Assembly (NCBI GenBank): GCA_017446455.1
Contig: JAFSQV010000069.1
Span: forward strand, 1 to 64,000
Direction: 5' to 3'
Source: Paludibacteraceae bacterium
GTDB taxonomy: Bacteria; Bacteroidota; Bacteroidia; Bacteroidales; Paludibacteraceae
DNA: 64,000 nucleotides
A program made the position numbers and the translations under genes. Shown in pieces: positions 60,714-64,000 of the stretch; positions within the stretch are counted from its first letter, which is position 1, and every line of letters starts with the position of its first letter. The notes under the pieces were generated by a model. The model saw nothing but the letters and a program-made list of their open reading frames with translations, had not been told where the DNA came from and did no database searches.

Positions 60714-61081
60714 GAGAAAATAAAAAAAACGGCCACAAAAATGTGACCGAAGTGCAAATAAAGGCTGAGCTCTCGCTCCGTATCGGGGACGTAATCTAAG
60801 ACACCGGATACTATCCGGCAGAATAGTCAAAGCCCCCTCAAACAGCAAAAAAAGATCACCATATCGGATACTATCCTGCGTAAACAACAAATGTCACATG
60901 CTGCATAGGCTACACTCGCATTGAGCACCTCGCGGGCGGGGCGGCGCAAAGCGGCGGACGCGAGAGGCGAACCGTCCTCGCGCAGAGCGGGGACAACGAA
61001 GCGCGATAAGTGATCACCGCCTACACCGCGAGTATAACAAGCAAATAAAAAGGCAAAAATTATGGAAAAACGTGCGCGCGC
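60714..61081. other. Gene-free segment with GC-rich structured stretch
   Basis: The sequence GGATACTATCC occurs twice (near 60805 and 60865). A GC-rich block (about 60908-61035) begins ACTCGC and ends GCGAGT, with CCTCGCG/CGCGAGAGG inside, suggesting a folded RNA or a dispersed element. An 86-codon minus-strand open frame across it has the look of read-through of this GC-rich repeat rather than a protein. Confidence 0.45.
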
Positions 61082-61112
61082 TTGCACATATCAAAAAAAT
61101 GTTGTATCTTTG
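61082..61112 (+). promoter_or_regulatory. Promoter of mfd
   Basis: TTG (61082-61084), 20-nt spacer, TATCTTTG (61105-61112), about 30 nt before the GTG start. Confidence 0.75.
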
Positions 61113-61142
61113 CAGCCGAATTTATTTTGCGTTATTGCGCGC

Positions 61143-64000
61143 GTGAATATAGGAGAGTTAGAAATACTGTTTGGGCAGCACCCGGAACTGGCGGCCGTCA
61201 GGAAGGAACTGGCGCACACTGACGCACATGTACTATTGAGCGGCTTGCACGCATCCTCGCGCGCGCTGGCCATCGCGGCATGCGCCGTCGGACACGCGAC
61301 AAAACCTCGTTTTGACGATAGGTCCTCCGGCGAGCTCGCTCTCCCCAAAAATTCAAAATTTTCGGGGACCCCAATGATCTTTGTCATATTAGATAATGCA
61401 GAAGCAGCACAATACCTATACGCGGACTTGAAGACCATCGGCGCGGACGCAGGATATTTTCCGAGCAGTAAACACCGGAGGACGGTTGATGATGCCGCCG
61501 TCATACAACGCACAGAGACGCTGACGACGCTACCCCGTATCATCGTCACCTACCCCGAGGCGATCGCAGAACCCGTACCCGCCAAAGAAGAATTGACAAA
61601 ACTGAGTATGACGCTCAAGGTGGGACAGGAAATTCAGCAATCCGAACTGAGTGAGCAGTTGAGTGAGTTGGGGTTTGAGCGTGTGGATTTTGTGTTCCAG
61701 CCCGGGCAGTACGCTGTTCGCGGATCGATTGTCGATATTTACAGTTACGGGCATGACATCCCCTACCGCTTTGACTTCTTCGGCGACGAGATAGACAGCA
61801 TTCGCGAGTTCGATATCGAAGACCAGTTGAGCAAGAACCGCGTGGAGAGCGCGGAGATCGTCGGAGGGAGCCAAGAGCCGAAAGCCGAGAGCCAAGCGTC
61901 CACCATCGTGGATTATTTGAGCGAGGATTATGTATGGGCGAGCAACGATTTCGGGATGGTGCGGTTTAAACTAGATGGATTAGGAGTCTTAGGAGCCATA
62001 GGAGACTTAGGAAAGCGCAAGACCATCGAGATCGCCGAGAAGAGTACGTTTGCGACACATAGCAAGATCGCTTTCGACACCGTGCCGCAGCCTATCTTTC
62101 ACAAGCAGTTCGACATCCTGACGGAAGATATTAAGAAACACCTGGACGACGGATATAAGATTTATATCTTAGCTGAACAAACGAAGCAATTAGACCGTCT
62201 CAAAGCGATCTTTGAAGCACAAGACGCCAATATCTCGTTTATCGGAATTAATAGTACGCTGCATGAAGGATTTGTGGACAAGGGGCTGAAGATTTGCTGC
62301 TATACTGATCATCAGATCTTCGAGCGTTTCCACCGCGTGACGATGAGTAGTGAAAACGCGCGGCGCGGTAAGGCGATCATTACCTTGCGCGAGATCAACC
62401 AGTTGCAGATAGGCGATTATGTGGTACACAGCGACCACGGTATAGCGAAATTCGGCGGACTCGTCACGACGCCGGTGAACGGCAAGCCGCAGGAGATGAT
62501 TAAGTTGATTTACCGCGACGGGGCGAATGTGTTCGTGAGCATTCATAACCTGCACCGCATCAGTAAGTACAAAGGGCGTGAGGGTTCTGAACCGACGATC
62601 GCACGACTCGGCAGCGGTGCATGGGAACGACTCAAGGAGCGGACGAAGGACAAGGTAAAAGACATCGCGCGGGATTTGATCAAGTTGTATGCCACCCGCA
62701 AACAGCAGAAGGGTTTTGCCTACTCGCCCGACGGATACATGCAGCACGAGTTGGAGGCGTCGTTCCTCTACGAAGACACGCCGGATCAGGCGAAGGCGAC
62801 AGCTGACGTAAAGCGCGACCTGGAGAGTCCGATGCCGATGGATCGGCTGGTGTGCGGCGACGTAGGTTTCGGTAAGACGGAAGTGGCGATGCGCGCGGCA
62901 TTCAAGGTGGCAACCGACGGCAAACAAGTAGCGGTATTGGTTCCAACAACCGTGCTGGCGCTGCAACACTATAACACCTTCACCGAGCGAATGAAGAATC
63001 TGCCGGTAAGGATAGAGTTTTTGAGCCGGTTGAAGAGTGCGAAAGAAACCAAAGAACTGCTGACGGACCTCGAGGCCGGCAAGATAGACATATTAATCGG
63101 CACGCATAAGATCATCGGCAAAAGCGTGAAATGGCACGACTTGGGACTGTTGATCATCGATGAGGAACAGAAGTTCGGTGTGGCGGCCAAAGAGCGACTG
63201 AAGAGCCTGCGCACGAACATTGATGTACTGACACTGACGGCTACGCCGATACCGAGAACCTTACAGTTCTCGCTATTGGGTGCCCGCGACCTGAGTGTGA
63301 TGACCACGCCGCCACAGAACCGCTACCCCGTTCAGACGGAACTGATCACTATCGACGACGAAGACCTCATCAAAGAGGCGATAGAGTTGGAGATGGCGCG
63401 AAACGGACAGGTGTTCATCGTCAACAACCGCATCGAGGTGTTACCGCGTATCGAGCACCGGATTCAGAAACTGGTACCGGAAGCCCGCATCGTGGTAGCA
63501 CACGGACAACTGCCGGCGGGCGAGATGGAAGAGCGGCTCGAGGCGTTCATCAACTACGACTACGATATCCTGCTCTCGACGACCATCATCGAGTCGGGCG
63601 TGGATATCCCGAACGTGAACACCATCCTCATTTTCAGCGCCGACAAGTACGGCTTGGCCGATTTACACCAATTGCGCGGGCGCGTGGGACGCTCGAACCG
63701 CAAAGCCTATTGCTACCTCATCGCGCCGGACAAAGAGTTGTTGACCGAAGATGCAAGACGGCGACTCGAGGCACTGAGCACGTTCGCGGAGTTAGGCGCA
63801 GGATTCAGTCTGGCGATGCAAGACCTCGACATCCGCGGCGCAGGAAACATGTTGGGTTCCGAACAATCGGGCTTTATCGCCGACCTCGGCTACGAGACCT
63901 ACCAGCGGATTCTGAACGAGGCGATCGAAGAACTCCGCGAAGAAGAAGGACTCGGCTCCGATGAGAACCAAATGGTAAATGGTAAATGTCCAAATGAGAA
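61143..64000 (+). CDS. mfd: Transcription-repair coupling factor Mfd (3' end outside window)
   Basis: Removes stalled RNA polymerase and recruits UvrA. About 952 codons are visible from a GTG start (VNIGELEILFGQHPEL). The order is: UvrB-like N-domain (FQPGQYAVRGSIVDIYSYG), RNA-polymerase-interacting domain (GDYVVHSDHGIAKFGG), then RecG-like helicase motifs including Walker A GDVGFGKTEVA, DEEQKFGV, TATPIPRTL and LRGRVGRSN. Four insertions interrupt the standard sequence: a palindrome-bearing stretch at about residues 66-76, a 7-bp array at about 242-251, a 9-bp array at about 280-291 (LGVLGAIGDLG) and a 7-bp array at about 943-949. All keep the frame. Confidence 0.96.
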   Translation, partial: MNIGELEILFGQHPELAAVRKELAHTDAHVLLSGLHASSRALAIAACAVGHATKPRFDDRSSGELALPKNSKFSGTPMIFVILDNAEAAQYLYADLKTIGADAGYFPSSKHRRTVDDAAVIQRTETLTTLPRIIVTYPEAIAEPVPAKEELTKLSMTLKVGQEIQQSELSEQLSELGFERVDFVFQPGQYAVRGSIVDIYSYGHDIPYRFDFFGDEIDSIREFDIEDQLSKNRVESAEIVGGSQEPKAESQASTIVDYLSEDYVWASNDFGMVRFKLDGLGVLGAIGDLGKRKTIEIAEKSTFATHSKIAFDTVPQPIFHKQFDILTEDIKKHLDDGYKIYILAEQTKQLDRLKAIFEAQDANISFIGINSTLHEGFVDKGLKICCYTDHQIFERFHRVTMSSENARRGKAIITLREINQLQIGDYVVHSDHGIAKFGGLVTTPVNGKPQEMIKLIYRDGANVFVSIHNLHRISKYKGREGSEPTIARLGSGAWERLKERTKDKVKDIARDLIKLYATRKQQKGFAYSPDGYMQHELEASFLYEDTPDQAKATADVKRDLESPMPMDRLVCGDVGFGKTEVAMRAAFKVATDGKQVAVLVPTTVLALQHYNTFTERMKNLPVRIEFLSRLKSAKETKELLTDLEAGKIDILIGTHKIIGKSVKWHDLGLLIIDEEQKFGVAAKERLKSLRTNIDVLTLTATPIPRTLQFSLLGARDLSVMTTPPQNRYPVQTELITIDDEDLIKEAIELEMARNGQVFIVNNRIEVLPRIEHRIQKLVPEARIVVAHGQLPAGEMEERLEAFINYDYDILLSTTIIESGVDIPNVNTILIFSADKYGLADLHQLRGRVGRSNRKAYCYLIAPDKELLTEDARRRLEALSTFAELGAGFSLAMQDLDIRGAGNMLGSEQSGFIADLGYETYQRILNEAIEELREEEGLGSDENQMVNGKCPNE
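61342..61368 (+). repeat. Palindrome inserted in mfd
   Basis: TCCCC (61342-61346) pairs with GGGGA (61364-61368), and AAAATT with AATTTT inside, one mismatch. It lies in an extra segment of about 20 codons (about 61302-61372) not expected in Mfd. Confidence 0.75.
61868..61895 (+). repeat. 7-bp-period array inside mfd, GAGCCAA units
   Basis: GAGCCAA, GAGCCGA, AAGCCGA, GAGCCAA, translated as SQEPKAESQ. Confidence 0.9.
61980..62015 (+). repeat. 9-bp-period array inside mfd, TTAGGAGNC units
   Basis: TTAGGAGTC, TTAGGAGCC, ATAGGAGAC, TTAGGAAAG, translated as four LG(V/A)-type tripeptides. Confidence 0.9.
63970..63990 (+). repeat. 7-bp-period array near the window end in mfd
   Basis: AAATGGT, AAATGGT, AAATGTC, with a degenerate fourth unit. 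Confidence 0.8.

Noticed and set aside
60827..61087. 86-codon minus-strand open frame in the gap before mfd
   Set aside because: It crosses a GC-rich inverted-repeat block and shows no conserved domain; treated as structured or repeated DNA.

Overview
The window is a piece of a Bacteroidales chromosome, probably from an uncultured gut- or rumen-type member of the order. The evidence is the gene content: TonB receptors with carboxypeptidase-like N-domains, DUF4876/DUF4857-type proteins, an IgGFc-binding-domain pair, InlB-type repeats and C-terminal tails that resemble the type IX secretion sorting domain. The promoters agree: about fifteen carry a -33 TTTG/TTG, almost always exactly 20 nt, then TAnnTTTG. 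Genus or family cannot be fixed from sequence reading alone.

Layout. 0-1 kb: rpmI and infC (minus), infC with an AUA start. 1-6 kb: OB-fold lipoprotein, PpiD-like chaperone, AmpG-like transporter, pssA. 6-16 kb: secreted and envelope proteins (endonuclease I, two IgGFc-binding paralogs around an OmpA protein, PAP2 phosphatase). 16-19.5 kb: tRNA-Val, cstA, a four-repeat secreted protein. 19.5-30 kb: GH13 amylase (minus), engB, TonB receptor, mutS-mltG-UspA. 30-41 kb is the most accessory part and partly AT-rich: a probable small RNA, tRNA-Ser, CYTH phosphatase, a hemerythrin/LuxR fusion regulator, two large palindromes, a Fic protein, a 1772-residue surface protein with a small C-anchored partner, and a HEPN/MNT pair. 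41-51 kb: propeller-like secreted protein, a TonB/DUF4876/DUF6850/lipoprotein uptake operon, an ABC exporter operon, and a frameshifted secreted protein. 51-60 kb: one long minus operon rimP-nusA-infB-lipoprotein-MBL hydrolase-GT2-argS. 60-61 kb: repeat-rich gap. 61-64 kb: mfd, running off the end.

How the genes fit together. Translation and repair functions (rpmI, infC, rimP, nusA, infB, argS, engB, mutS, mfd) alternate with envelope building (pssA, mltG, PAP2, AmpG-like, OmpA) and surface nutrient capture (amylase, TonB receptors, secreted nucleases).

The most unusual signal is not a gene. Short degenerate tandem arrays with periods of 7, 9 or 11 bp occur between genes and, in frame, inside conserved genes (cstA, engB, argS, rimP, mfd, a PAP2 gene, TonB receptors). 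In one lipoprotein the array encodes most of the signal peptide. Other notable signals are highly alike promoter modules (extended -33 TTTGGTCA at stable-RNA and translation genes), a palindromic operator candidate, a GTG-start leaderless receptor gene, and a shared short C-terminal tail on six secreted proteins.
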